Shown piece after piece: positions 14,320 to 23,094 of a stretch of 64,000 nt of DNA (positions are counted from its first letter, which is position 1; every line of letters begins with the position of its first letter). The notes beneath the pieces are model-generated. The model ran no database searches, was not told the origin of the DNA, and saw only the letters and a program-made list of their open reading frames with translations. The translations under genes and the position numbers were made by a program. This stretch comes from Paenibacillus sp. NFR01 (GTDB lineage: Bacteria > Bacillota > Bacilli > Paenibacillales > Paenibacillaceae), in NCBI RefSeq assembly GCF_900111565.1, contig NZ_FOIK01000008.1:62001-126000 (forward strand). The letters are read 5' to 3'.

Positions 14320-16965
14320 TTAAAATTTCCCAGGTATCTTCTTCGCTGTAGCAGCCAGATCCAGGATGTCGATCTTGCCGTTATGGTCGGCGTCGAACGG
14401 CTTGTAGAGATACCAGTCTGCGCTGCTGTCCGTTTGGCCATAGGCCTTGGAGACATTCGCCAGATCCTTAATCGTTACCGGAGCACCAAGCGTATCCAGT
14501 GTATACGCGGAAGCCAGATACGTCTGAACCGCAGCATTCAGCTTCGTTACGGCGGCGTCGACGGCCGCCTGTCCGGCCGTGGTATCGGCATTCGTCGTTT
14601 TGGCCTCGTTGATGGCGTCAGAAAGCGCCTTACGCGTCTCGGTTGAATACCCGCCGAGGAATGCGCCTTCTTTGGTAGCGGCCAATTTGGCTTCCGCTGC
14701 CGTAATGGCTGCCGCCAGCGCTGTTTTATCTGCCTGCGCCGCGATCGTTACCGTCGCCGTTGCTCCGGCAGCCGAAGTCACGCTGTCGCCGTCCGATACC
14801 GAAACGTTCGCCGCCTCTACGGACGCTGCGCCGCTGGCCGCATTGGCTTTGGCTTTAAAGGTCAGCTTCAGCAGCGCCGGCTCATTCGACACGGTACCGC
14901 CGGTTGCCGCAAGCACAACATAAGCTGCGCTCTTGTCGGTGTTTACCGTCTGCTGCACCACTTCAAGTCCGTTCAACTGGGATTTGGCTTCGACGAATTC
15001 CAGCTTGGCCGGATCGTAGCGCAGCGACATCTCCGCGGTGCGGAACGGTTTTTCCAGGCTGCCGAGGCCAAAGGTCAAATCGAACGAGGAACCCGGATTC
15101 ACCGTGCTGCCTCCGCCGTTCAATGTGCTTGCAGGCTGGGTGGCACGGATCAGCTCGAAGTCATCAATGTTACCCCATATTTCCTTGGGCGCTTCCACAT
15201 CAAATCCGATCGTTACTTGCCCGTTGGTTACCACGATATTATCGACCGTGTATTGACGCCATACATTCCAGCCAGTATTGACGGCATTCGCGTAGGCCGC
15301 ATCGCCGCCCGACCCTTCCGCAAACAGACGCAGTTTGGTCTCGCCGCCTCCTCCCGAAGCCCAAGCCTTCAAGGTGTAGACGCCGTTCTCCAACCCCGTA
15401 ACCGTCTGGGACAGCTTGTAGGCATAATCCGACGCGTACCAGTAGTTAAAGGACTTGCTGCCAGCATGAGCGTTATTCGCTGTGCTATCGATTTTCCCGG
15501 CCGCCGTACCCGTAACCGTCCAGTTTGTCATCCCGCTTTCGAATCCGGGGTTCAGCACGACATTCTGGCTCGCCAGCACTTTGATGGCGATCGACGCTTT
15601 TTCATCCAGTCCGTCCACCTTGCCCTGCAGGGTAAATTGCCCTGCGCTGCTCAGTTGCTCCGGCGCGATGGCATCCCAGGTCACGGGCGCCTGCTGGATG
15701 CTGCCGTCGTTGTACAGCACGCTTGCCGTGGCAGGCAGCGTCGGCGCGACGCCTTTGACTGTCGTTACGCCTTCGGAGGCATACACCTTGATTGGCGCTG
15801 TCGTGATATCACCCGGCTCAAATTCGAAAGCCTCCAGCGAAGGAAGCGCGTTGCCCTTGAAATCGAACATCGCCTGGTTCTCCCAGCCGTTGACGTCGCC
15901 GGACTTCCAGCCTACGCCGGACAGCCAGGCCGGCTCCCAGTAGAACGCGCCAAGCCCTTTGCCGCCGTCGACATGCGCGACCGTGTTCAGCACCGTCTCG
16001 GTCACGAGCTTCTGGTTTTCGACCGAAGCCTCAAAGCCCGCGGCCAACGTTTCGTTCGCCCCGGCAATGTTGCCGCCGGCGTTGTCGGCGTCGTCCAGCG
16101 TAAACGGATAGGCCGTTTCGGCCACTACCACTTCCTTGCCGTAGCGGCTGACCATGTCGTTCATGTTGGTTTTAAGCTGCTGGAACGTACCGTGCCAGTA
16201 CGGATAATAGGACAAGCCGATGACATCGTAATCGAGGCCCTTGTCTTTAGCCTGGTCGAAAAAGCTGCGGAATTTCGCGTTGTTGCCGCCCTCGGCCAGA
16301 TGCAACATGATTTTGGTCGTCTGCCCCTGCGGCGTCGTATCCCGTACCGCCTGGATGCCTTCGGAGAGCAGCGCGGCCAGATTGTCGAAACTGCCCACCG
16401 CGCCGTCCGGCAGCAGAATGCCGCTGTTGATCTCGTTGCCTACCTGCACCATATCCGGATAAGCGTTTTCATCCTTCAGCGCATTCAAGACTTCGGCCGT
16501 GTAATCGTAGACCGCCTGTTTCAGGTCGGCGAAGCTCAGGTTCGTCCAGGCCGCAGGCTTGACCTGCTTGCCGGGGTCGGCCCAGAAGTCCGAATAGTGG
16601 AAGTCGACAAGCAGCTTCATGCCCGCCGCTTTGATCCGGGGCGCCAGCTCGAGCAGCTTCGCCTTGTTGTTGTAACCGTCCGATTCGGTCGGGTTATTCC
16701 AAACCCGCAGCCGGACGTAGTTGACTCCATGCTCCTTGAGAATCGCCAGAAGATCTTTCTCCTGCCCGTTCTCGTAATATTTCAGTTCTTTGTCCTCAAT
16801 TGCCTGGAGAGTAGAGATGTCCACTCCTTTGATGAACGTGTTCGGGTCGGACAGCACCGCGGCGGCGTTTGCCTGCCGGGCAGCTCCCGGAGCCCAGAGT
16901 GAAAGCGTTAACAAAAATGCCATGACGAGCATAAAACCTTTTCGTTTCCGGTTGGCCCGTTTCAT
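14320..16965 (-). CDS. Multidomain GH53 endo-beta-1,4-galactanase with CBM, cohesin and dockerin
   Basis: 881 residues, exported. Signal peptide 1-36 (ends QANAAA). GH53 catalytic domain about 40-385, with acid/base E178 (VQVGNEIN) and nucleophile E283 (VVVAETAYPF). It hydrolyses beta-1,4-galactan of pectin side chains. Then an Ig-like domain (about 390-465), a carbohydrate-binding domain (about 467-607, VVLNPGFESGMTNWTVTG; resembling CBM61/CBM4-9), a cohesin-like domain (about 612-742, LRYDPAKLEFVEA) and a helical FIVAR-like segment (745-818). Last is a dockerin (822-877) whose second calcium loop is intact (D858, D860, N862, D866, D869) and whose first is degenerate. The start is taken at MKRANRKRKG. 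Its promoter carries TACAAT and a direct-repeat box (17040-17066). Confidence 0.92.
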   Translation of the reverse strand: MKRANRKRKGFMLVMAFLLTLSLWAPGAARQANAAAVLSDPNTFIKGVDISTLQAIEDKELKYYENGQEKDLLAILKEHGVNYVRLRVWNNPTESDGYNNKAKLLELAPRIKAAGMKLLVDFHYSDFWADPGKQVKPAAWTNLSFADLKQAVYDYTAEVLNALKDENAYPDMVQVGNEINSGILLPDGAVGSFDNLAALLSEGIQAVRDTTPQGQTTKIMLHLAEGGNNAKFRSFFDQAKDKGLDYDVIGLSYYPYWHGTFQQLKTNMNDMVSRYGKEVVVAETAYPFTLDDADNAGGNIAGANETLAAGFEASVENQKLVTETVLNTVAHVDGGKGLGAFYWEPAWLSGVGWKSGDVNGWENQAMFDFKGNALPSLEAFEFEPGDITTAPIKVYASEGVTTVKGVAPTLPATASVLYNDGSIQQAPVTWDAIAPEQLSSAGQFTLQGKVDGLDEKASIAIKVLASQNVVLNPGFESGMTNWTVTGTAAGKIDSTANNAHAGSKSFNYWYASDYAYKLSQTVTGLENGVYTLKAWASGGGGETKLRLFAEGSGGDAAYANAVNTGWNVWRQYTVDNIVVTNGQVTIGFDVEAPKEIWGNIDDFELIRATQPASTLNGGGSTVNPGSSFDLTFGLGSLEKPFRTAEMSLRYDPAKLEFVEAKSQLNGLEVVQQTVNTDKSAAYVVLAATGGTVSNEPALLKLTFKAKANAASGAASVEAANVSVSDGDSVTSAAGATATVTIAAQADKTALAAAITAAEAKLAATKEGAFLGGYSTETRKALSDAINEAKTTNADTTAGQAAVDAAVTKLNAAVQTYLASAYTLDTLGAPVTIKDLANVSKAYGQTDSSADWYLYKPFDADHNGKIDILDLAATAKKIPGKF

Positions 16966-16999
16966 CGTCAATAGATCCCCCTTCCATAATTTCTCTACC

Positions 17000-17066
17000 A
17001 TTGTAGGGCAGAAACGCGCGTGCCCGACAGCGAGGCAAACAACGAATCCTTATATACGTTCAACGA
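17000..17066 (-). promoter_or_regulatory. Promoter and YesN-type box of the GH53/SLH operon
   Basis: -10 TACAAT (complement of 17000-17005). Upstream is a perfect direct repeat: TCGTTG-N15-TCGTTG in the direction of transcription (17040-17066 on the plus strand as CAACGA-N15-CAACGA). 34 bases separate the repeat from the -10. No good -35 is present, as expected of an activator-dependent promoter. Confidence 0.75.
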
Positions 17067-17124
17067 TCCTGCAAATTTTTGATATCATCCCGGCGGTACA
17101 ACCCCTGGTTCTATTCTTGATGTG

Positions 17125-17156
17125 CAAAAAAACCCGCCCGGAGTCCCGGGCGGGTT
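17125..17156 (-). terminator. Terminator after the GH42 gene
   Basis: Stem AACCCGCCCGG / CCGGGCGGGTT with a 4-base loop, then a T-run of about 7 on the minus strand. It separates the GH42 operon from the GH53 promoter. Confidence 0.88.
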
Positions 17157-17168
17157 GCCTGCCTGCGC

Positions 17169-19238
17169 TTAGCGCGCGCTTCGTTTCAACACGCGTAAGC
17201 CGTAAGGCGGCAGCGTGAAGGTTCCTGCGGCCGGCTCTCCAGTCTCGACGTCGGTGTAGGCCGCGCCGTCCAGCGTGACCGTCTCTTCGCGGCCGGAGAA
17301 GCCGAGCACGAAGACATAATCGTGCTCGCCGTCGCTGCGCAGCTGGGCGGTTACGCCCGCCGGCAGCTCGGCGTCCAGCGCGCGGCGCACGCCCGCTTCG
17401 GAGGCGAGGCTATTGTAGAACGCCTCGTAGAAGGCGTCATCCCGGACGCGCGCGCCGAGATAATACGCTTTGCCGGCGCCGCGTTCGTTCACGGTAAGCA
17501 CCGGACGGCCGGCGTAGAAATCGTCCCCGTACACTGCCAGCGTCTGGGCGCCTTCGGTGTGGATGAGCTCGCACAATTCATGCACCGCGTATTCTCCGCC
17601 GAAGCCGAGCCGCGCGGATCCCTGCTCCAGAATCAGGCGGTTCTGCTGGTCGTCGTGCAGGCCGTCGATTTCTTCCGCCCAGATGCCCAGCGTCTCCCGC
17701 AGCGGTCCCGGATACCCGCCCAGATAGCAGAGGTCATTTTCGTCAACGACACCGGTCCAGTAGGTCGACACCAGCGTGCCGCCGTTTTTGACGAACGCGT
17801 CGATCCGCTTGCCTGTCTCCTCGCGAAGCAGGTAAGCCATCGGCAGAATCAGCAGTTTGTAGGCGGAGAGGTCGTCCTCCGAGCCTACGATATCCGTCGG
17901 CACGCCCAGCTCCCACAGCGCCTTGTAATGCTGCACTACCGTCTGCTCATAGTGCAGGCCGCCGTTGCGCGGACCTTGGGCATCGTTCACCGCCCAGCGG
18001 TTGTCCCAATCGGCCAGAATGGCCGCTTCCGCCGGCACATTCGTTCCAAGCAGCTCCGTCAGTCCGGCCAGCGTCCGGCCCAGCTCGGCTACGTCGCCGA
18101 AGACGCGCGTATGCTCATGCCCGGCATGGTCGATGACCGCGCCGTGGAACTTCTCGCTGGCCCCCCGGCTCTTGCGCCACTGGAAGTACTGCACGGTGTC
18201 GGAGCCGTGGGCAACGGCCTGCAGCGAAGACAGCTTGTGCATGCCCGGCTTCTTCAGCTTGCTGACCGGCTGCCAGTTCGTCAGGCTCGGCGTGCTCTCC
18301 ATCAGCATGAACGGTTTATGCTTCAACGTGCGGAACATGTCGTGGTTAAACGAGAACCAGGCGGCAATGGCGGCATCGGAAGCTTTTTCATGCCAGGTCG
18401 GATACGCATCCCAGGAGATGACGTCGACCACTTTGGCAAATTCGCGATAGTCGATGCCATAGAACCAGTCCATGAAGTTGGTTGTGCACGGCAGGTCAGG
18501 ATTGACCGCTTTGAGCGGTTTGATCTCATGGTTGTAGAAATCGATTGTCTGATCGGATACGAACCGCCGCCAGTCCAGATTGTGTCCGTGGACCATGCTC
18601 TCGCCATGCGGCGCAGGCGATTCCACCTGGGACCATGAGGTGTAGGTATGACTCCAGAATGAGGCCCACCAGGCCATATTCAGTTTGTCCAGCGTGCCGT
18701 ATTTACGCTGCAGCCAGCCGCGGAAGGCCTCCTGGCAGTAATCGCAATGGCATTCCCCGCCGTATTCGTTGGAGATATGCCAGCCGAGCACCGCCGGATG
18801 CTGGGAATAACGCTCCGCCAGCTTGGTATTCATGATCGTCACCTTTTCCCGGTAGACCGGCGAAGTGAAGCAGTGATTATGGCGCATGCCGTGCAGATTG
18901 CGGACGCGGTTCTTCTCTACCCGGAGCACTTCGGGATATTTCTCGGACATCCAGGCCGGACGCGCGCCGCTTGGCGTAGCCAGCCAGGCATAAATTCCGT
19001 TCTCGGCAAAGCTATCGAGCACGCGGTCCAGCCATTCGAATTGGAATACGCCCTCCTCCGGCTCCAGTGCGGCCCAGGCAAAAATGCCGATAGCCATTAC
19101 ATTGCAGCCGGCCAGCTTCATCAGCCGGATATCTTCTTCAAGCACCTTCGGATCATGCTGCCACTGGTCGGGATTATAATCGGCGCCGTGCATGAACACG
19201 GGCAGTTTTGGGCTGATCGGCGGAAATTTCGTAGTCAT
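17169..19238 (-). CDS. GH42 beta-galactosidase, intracellular
   Basis: 689 residues, no signal peptide, so cytoplasmic. It removes galactose from beta-1,4-galacto-oligosaccharides. The TIM barrel starts FMHGADYNPDQW. Acid/base E158 is in GWHISNEYGG and nucleophile E314 in FMLMESTPS. Cysteines C123, C163, C165 and C168 (GECHCDYC) form the zinc site typical of the family. A trimerisation domain (LLILPMAYLL, GGTLVSTYWTGVVDENDLCYLG) and a C-terminal beta domain follow. AAAGGAGAG precedes the ATG. It is the last gene after the permeases and SBP2, with a hairpin terminator between SBP2 and it, so readthrough or an unseen promoter is needed. Resembles GanA of B. subtilis. Confidence 0.93.
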   Translation of the reverse strand: MTTKFPPISPKLPVFMHGADYNPDQWQHDPKVLEEDIRLMKLAGCNVMAIGIFAWAALEPEEGVFQFEWLDRVLDSFAENGIYAWLATPSGARPAWMSEKYPEVLRVEKNRVRNLHGMRHNHCFTSPVYREKVTIMNTKLAERYSQHPAVLGWHISNEYGGECHCDYCQEAFRGWLQRKYGTLDKLNMAWWASFWSHTYTSWSQVESPAPHGESMVHGHNLDWRRFVSDQTIDFYNHEIKPLKAVNPDLPCTTNFMDWFYGIDYREFAKVVDVISWDAYPTWHEKASDAAIAAWFSFNHDMFRTLKHKPFMLMESTPSLTNWQPVSKLKKPGMHKLSSLQAVAHGSDTVQYFQWRKSRGASEKFHGAVIDHAGHEHTRVFGDVAELGRTLAGLTELLGTNVPAEAAILADWDNRWAVNDAQGPRNGGLHYEQTVVQHYKALWELGVPTDIVGSEDDLSAYKLLILPMAYLLREETGKRIDAFVKNGGTLVSTYWTGVVDENDLCYLGGYPGPLRETLGIWAEEIDGLHDDQQNRLILEQGSARLGFGGEYAVHELCELIHTEGAQTLAVYGDDFYAGRPVLTVNERGAGKAYYLGARVRDDAFYEAFYNSLASEAGVRRALDAELPAGVTAQLRSDGEHDYVFVLGFSGREETVTLDGAAYTDVETGEPAAGTFTLPPYGLRVLKRSAR

Positions 19239-19284
19239 GGGATACTCTCCTTTGTAGTTAGGTTCAGGTCAGGCAGGCTTGCCG

Positions 19285-19320
19285 TAAAAAAACAAAAGGG
19301 AGACGACGTCTCCCTTTTTC
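19285..19320 (-). terminator. Terminator/attenuator after SBP2
   Basis: Stem AAAGGGAGAC-GAC-GTCTCCCTTT followed on the minus strand by TTGTTTTTTT. It lies between the binding-protein gene and GH42, giving strong expression of the former and weaker expression of the latter. Confidence 0.8.
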
Positions 19321-19398
19321 CGGGCACACGCACCGGCGTTGCCGCTTGCCCGAAGGGGCCCGTGCGGGAGCGCGGACGCCTTCGGACGGGCGACGGTC

Positions 19399-20976
19399 TT
19401 ATTTGGACTGGTTCGCCAAGAACGCGTCGATCTGGCTTTGCAGTTCGGTTTGCACTTTGTCGATGCCGGCCGATTTGAGCTGTTTCACCAGATCGGCTTG
19501 GCCTTCTTCCAGGTTGTCGATGAGTCCGTATTCCAGCGGAATCGCGTAACGCAGCATCACGTTGCCGATGTTGGCGACTTCCGTTTTCACCTTGCTGTCG
19601 TCGAACACAAAAGTCTCAAGCGGGAAATGGTATACTTTTTCTTCCCATTTCGCCAGAATGTCGTTGGCTTCCTGCGGATAAGCTTCGTCCTGACGGTTCA
19701 GCGGGGAGTTCCAGCCCCAGTTGGAGAATCCGGTATAGTTAGCCGCGCTAGGGCCGGCTTTCATCTTGTCGTCGCCTACTTGCTCATAATGCTTGCCGCT
19801 GATGCCGTACATGGTCAGATCATGAATTTCCTTGTCGTTCTGCAGCAGGTCGATCAGCATCAGGGAACGTTCCGCATTCTTCGAAGTCGCGTGGATCGCC
19901 ATGCCGTTCTGTGTCGAGATGGCACCGATTTTTTTGTTGTCCGGCGTCAGGTCGGCTACAGCCATTTCTACGTTCGGCGTATCGCGGCGGGCTTCCTGAA
20001 TGTTGGCAGCGAGCGTACCCAGGTTTTGCGCATAAGAACCGACTTTGCCGGCCTTCATATCCTGCCACACGTCGTTTTTGTTGCTGACGATGTTTCTCGA
20101 CCAGGCGCCGTTGTCAGCCAGATCTTTGTAGTATTTCAGCAGGCTGGCGAACTCAGGCGTGTCGTATACGTTGAACACTTTGCCGGTGGCATCGTCCAGC
20201 TTATAAGCCAGCGGGAAGCTGTAGTCGACCAGGTTCCAGTCGTTCTTTTGTTCCAGCAGGATTTGATCCAGTTCATGCCATTTCCAGCCGTCCGCCGGTT
20301 TGGCGCCGAACGCGCTTACGCCTTTTTCGTTCTTGGCAATGGTTTTCAGGTAGGTCGCATAGGTTTCCGGACTCGTTACCGGCTCAAGGTTGTATTTCTT
20401 AACCAGATCCTCGCGGACCAGCACGGCTTTGTCGGTCACTTCCTGGTTGTTGTTCGGCACCATGTACAGTTTGCCATTTACCTTCGCTTGGTCCCAGGAT
20501 ACGGAAGGCATCGCCGCCCAGGTCTGCGGCGCATATTTCTGCAGCATATCGTCGGTCAGCTCCATGAAGCCGCCCTTCAGCGCCTGGTCGTTGTAAAATG
20601 CCCAGTTGGCGGTATAGACGAGATCAAAGTCTTCGTTTGCGGCGAATTTCAGCGGATATTTCTGCGTCCAGTCTGCCCAGTCGAGGAACTCGGCATCTAC
20701 AGTGGCATTGATCTTGGCCTTCAGCAGCTCGTTCAGCTTGCCGAATACTTCCGCGTAGTCTGCCGGTTGTCCGCCGACCATGATCATTTTGAGTTTAACT
20801 TCTTTCGAGGTATCTACAGCGCCGCTTGCATCGGCCGAAGCCGCAGGAGCGTTGGACGCTTCCGCCGTAGCGGCAGCGTTGCCGTTATTGGAATTGCCTC
20901 CGCAGGCGGTCAGCGCCGCGGCCATCGTCATCGTTGCGGCGAGGGCCAGAATGGACGATTTTTTAAGCTTTTTCAT
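19399..20976 (-). CDS. ABC sugar-binding lipoprotein (SBP2), LplA/YtcQ type
   Basis: 525 residues. Lipoprotein signal with lipobox L-T-A-C (MKKLKKSSILALAATMTMAAALTAC), then an Asn/Ala/Ser-rich linker. Family-1 solute-binding fold (EVFGKLNELLKAKIN, FDLVYTANWAFYNDQALKGGF, GKLYMVPNNN) and a DUF3502-like C-terminus (TGFSNWGWNSPLNRQ, YHFPLETFVFDDSKVKTEVANIGNVM). It is closely related to SBP1 (26819-28399), more than half identical by eye. It follows the two permease genes in one transcript. It probably binds galacto-oligosaccharides, judged from GH53/GH42 context. The longer open frame upstream of MKKLKK lies inside the permease gene and is not the start; AAGGGGG precedes the ATG. Confidence 0.92.
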   Translation of the reverse strand: MKKLKKSSILALAATMTMAAALTACGGNSNNGNAAATAEASNAPAASADASGAVDTSKEVKLKMIMVGGQPADYAEVFGKLNELLKAKINATVDAEFLDWADWTQKYPLKFAANEDFDLVYTANWAFYNDQALKGGFMELTDDMLQKYAPQTWAAMPSVSWDQAKVNGKLYMVPNNNQEVTDKAVLVREDLVKKYNLEPVTSPETYATYLKTIAKNEKGVSAFGAKPADGWKWHELDQILLEQKNDWNLVDYSFPLAYKLDDATGKVFNVYDTPEFASLLKYYKDLADNGAWSRNIVSNKNDVWQDMKAGKVGSYAQNLGTLAANIQEARRDTPNVEMAVADLTPDNKKIGAISTQNGMAIHATSKNAERSLMLIDLLQNDKEIHDLTMYGISGKHYEQVGDDKMKAGPSAANYTGFSNWGWNSPLNRQDEAYPQEANDILAKWEEKVYHFPLETFVFDDSKVKTEVANIGNVMLRYAIPLEYGLIDNLEEGQADLVKQLKSAGIDKVQTELQSQIDAFLANQSK

Positions 20977-21014
20977 GTTTCTTTTCCCCCTTAAGGAATA
21001 TAAGTTCATTTCTC

Positions 21015-21950
21015 TTAGCCTTTGACGGCCCCGATGGTCATGCCTTGCACAAAGTACTTCTGGATGAACGGGTAAGCCAGCAGGATCGGCCCGGTCGCCA
21101 CGATGGTCATCGCCATCTTCAGGCTTTCCGTAGGAATGTTCGTATTCACCACGGCGCCGGCCTGCATCATCGCTTTGCGCATGCCGTCCATGTTGCCCAG
21201 CATTTTGTAGAGATAATATTGCAGCGGCATCAATTCCGACTTGGAGACGAACAGCAGCGCGTTGTACCAGTCGTTCCAGTAAGCCAGGGCGATGAACAGC
21301 CCGATGGTCGCCAGCACCGGCTTCGACAGCGGAATGATCAGCTTGGCGTAGATCGTGAAGTCGCCGGCGCCGTCGATCTTGGCGGATTCGGCAATGGCTT
21401 CCGGAATGCCGCCCATAAACGATTTCATGACGATGATGTAGAACACGTTCAGCAGCATCGGCAGAATCAGGGCGAACAGCGTGTCCTTGAGGTGCAGATA
21501 GTTGACGATCAGCAGGTACCACGGCACCAGGCCGCCGCTGAAGAGCGTCGTAAAGAAGAAGTAGAAGGAGAAATGGTTGCGCCATTTAAAATCCTTCCGG
21601 GCCAGCACGTAGGACGTCATCGAGGTCAGGAACAGCCCGAGGACCGTGCCGATCACCGTGACGGTAATCGTGATGCCGTAAGCCCGCAGCATTTCGCCCG
21701 GATACTTGAAGAGCAGATGGTACGCCTCGGTCGAGAATGTCGCCGGGATAAGCTGGAAGCCGTGCAGCGTAATGGCCTGTTCATCGGTCAGCGAGGACGA
21801 AACCACCAGCCAGAAAGGCAGCAGGCAGAACACGGCGAGCAACGTCAGGCAGGTGTATCCGACTACCGCAAGAATGATTCGGTCCCGGGATCTCTTGGTC
21901 TTGCCTGCCGGTTGAAGCGTTGCTTGGCCGCCAATTGCGGTTGAACTCAT
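21015..21950 (-). CDS. ABC sugar permease, LplC/YtcP (MalG-like) type
   Basis: 311 residues, six predicted membrane helices. The EAA loop near the C-terminus reads EAIAESAKIDGAGDFTIYAKLIIPLSKP, the contact for a shared ATPase. It belongs to the carbohydrate uptake (CUT1) family. It starts 18 bases after the first permease. No ATPase is encoded here, so an unlinked MsmX-like ATPase would be used, as is usual in Bacillales. Confidence 0.93.
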   Translation of the reverse strand: MSSTAIGGQATLQPAGKTKRSRDRIILAVVGYTCLTLLAVFCLLPFWLVVSSSLTDEQAITLHGFQLIPATFSTEAYHLLFKYPGEMLRAYGITITVTVIGTVLGLFLTSMTSYVLARKDFKWRNHFSFYFFFTTLFSGGLVPWYLLIVNYLHLKDTLFALILPMLLNVFYIIVMKSFMGGIPEAIAESAKIDGAGDFTIYAKLIIPLSKPVLATIGLFIALAYWNDWYNALLFVSKSELMPLQYYLYKMLGNMDGMRKAMMQAGAVVNTNIPTESLKMAMTIVATGPILLAYPFIQKYFVQGMTIGAVKG

Positions 21951-21968
21951 AGGTATCTCTCCTTTCGC

Positions 21969-22886
21969 CTAGAACAGGGCGTGGTCTCTGTCGTATTTGC
22001 GTACCGCGTAGTTGGCCAGCAGAATCGTGACGAAGCCTAGAACCGACTGGAAGAAGCCCGCCGCAGCCGACATCCCGATATCGTTGGAGGTAATCAGCGA
22101 CCGGAATACGAAGGTGTCGATAACGTCCGTCGACGAGAACAGCAGCCCGTTGTTGCCGACCATGTTGTAGAACATCCCGAAGTCGCCGCGGAAAATGTTG
22201 CCGATCGCCAGCAGCACCAGAATGATGATCGTCGGCATCAGATTCGGAATCGTGATCTTCATGATCCGTTGGAAAATGTTCGCGCCGTCGATTTCGGCAG
22301 CCTCATACATTTCGGTATCGATCCCGGTGATCGCGGCCAGGTACATAACCGTTCCGTAGCCGACCGCCTTCCAGGCGGAAACGAGCACGAGGATGAACGG
22401 CCAGTAAGCCGGAGTATTGTAAATGTCGATCTTGTCGAAGCCCAGCGAAGTGAGCAGCGAGTTGATCGTGCCGACGTCGAAGTTGAACAGGTTGTACGCA
22501 ATGGCGCCGACCACAACCCAGGACAGAAAGTACGGCAGGAACAGTATGGTCTGGGTCACCTTGCGGAACCATTTGCCTGCAACCTCGAACAGCAGGATGC
22601 CGGCGAAGATTTGCAGTACGTTATTCACGATAATAAAAGCGATATTGTACAGCGCCGTGTTGCGCGTAACTCTGAATGCGTCGCCCGATTCGAAAAAGAA
22701 CCGGAAGTTCGCGAAGCCGTTCCACGGACTGCCGAAGATCCCGCCGCTGTAATCGTAGCGTTTGAATGCCAGCACCACACCGGCCATCGGCACATAAGCG
22801 AAGAGCAGAAAAAACAGCACGCCCGGCAGCAGCATCAGCAGCAATGTCCGGTATTTTTTCACGTCGCTCCAAAAGCCTTGTCTCAT
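21969..22886 (-). CDS. ABC sugar permease, LplB (MalF-like) type
   Basis: 305 residues, six helices; the EAA loop is MYEAAEIDGANIFQRIMKITIPNLMPT. It is first gene of a minus-strand operon: this permease, second permease, SBP2, then GH42. The ATG at 22886 follows GAGGGAGTG. The promoter at 22923-22988 carries the galactan-locus box. It probably forms one translocator used by both SBP1 and SBP2. Confidence 0.93.
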   Translation of the reverse strand: MRQGFWSDVKKYRTLLLMLLPGVLFFLLFAYVPMAGVVLAFKRYDYSGGIFGSPWNGFANFRFFFESGDAFRVTRNTALYNIAFIIVNNVLQIFAGILLFEVAGKWFRKVTQTILFLPYFLSWVVVGAIAYNLFNFDVGTINSLLTSLGFDKIDIYNTPAYWPFILVLVSAWKAVGYGTVMYLAAITGIDTEMYEAAEIDGANIFQRIMKITIPNLMPTIIILVLLAIGNIFRGDFGMFYNMVGNNGLLFSSTDVIDTFVFRSLITSNDIGMSAAAGFFQSVLGFVTILLANYAVRKYDRDHALF

Positions 22887-22922
22887 TGTGTCACTCCCTC
22901 TTTCCTTCTCTGCTATGTCTCA

Positions 22923-22988
22923 AGTATAGGGGATCGGGCGTGCCGCCAAAATTGACGCCAGCAATTAAAACTAATACTTTTTCTACGA
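22923..22988 (-). promoter_or_regulatory. Promoter and YesN-type box of the permease operon
   Basis: -10 TATACT (complement of 22923-22928). The direct repeat reads TCGTAG-N15-TAATTG in the direction of transcription (22962-22988). The gap to the -10 is 33 bases. The spacer shares the ATACTTTT segment with the boxes at 24732 and 28484. Confidence 0.7.
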
Positions 22989-23053
22989 TTGCTCCGACTT
23001 CGAAGCGGAGTCAGGTTTGCAGGGACCCCGAAAACCCATATTTTCTGATCTTA

Positions 23054-23080
23054 TGAAAAAGCGGGCCTACCGGCCCGCTT
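23054..23080 (-). terminator. Terminator after the response regulator gene
   Basis: Stem GCGGGCC-N4-GGCCCGC, followed on the minus strand by TTTTTC. It insulates the regulator gene from the permease promoter. Confidence 0.82.
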
Positions 23081-23094
23081 CCCGAGTGTTGCTG

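Noticed and set aside
15217..16902. 561-codon open frame on the plus strand
   Set aside because: Antisense of the GH53 gene; no start context and no recognisable domain.
17000..17168. Riboswitch before GH53
   Set aside because: The leader is short and explained by the promoter, the direct-repeat box and the upstream gene's terminator.
19339..20994. 551-codon open frame on the plus strand
   Set aside because: Antisense of SBP2. The GC-rich third position of the real gene keeps the opposite frame open.
20977..21585. N-terminal extension of SBP2 to 728 residues
   Set aside because: The extension lies inside the permease gene in another frame. The lipoprotein signal MKKLKKSS with its ribosome binding site marks the true start at 20976.
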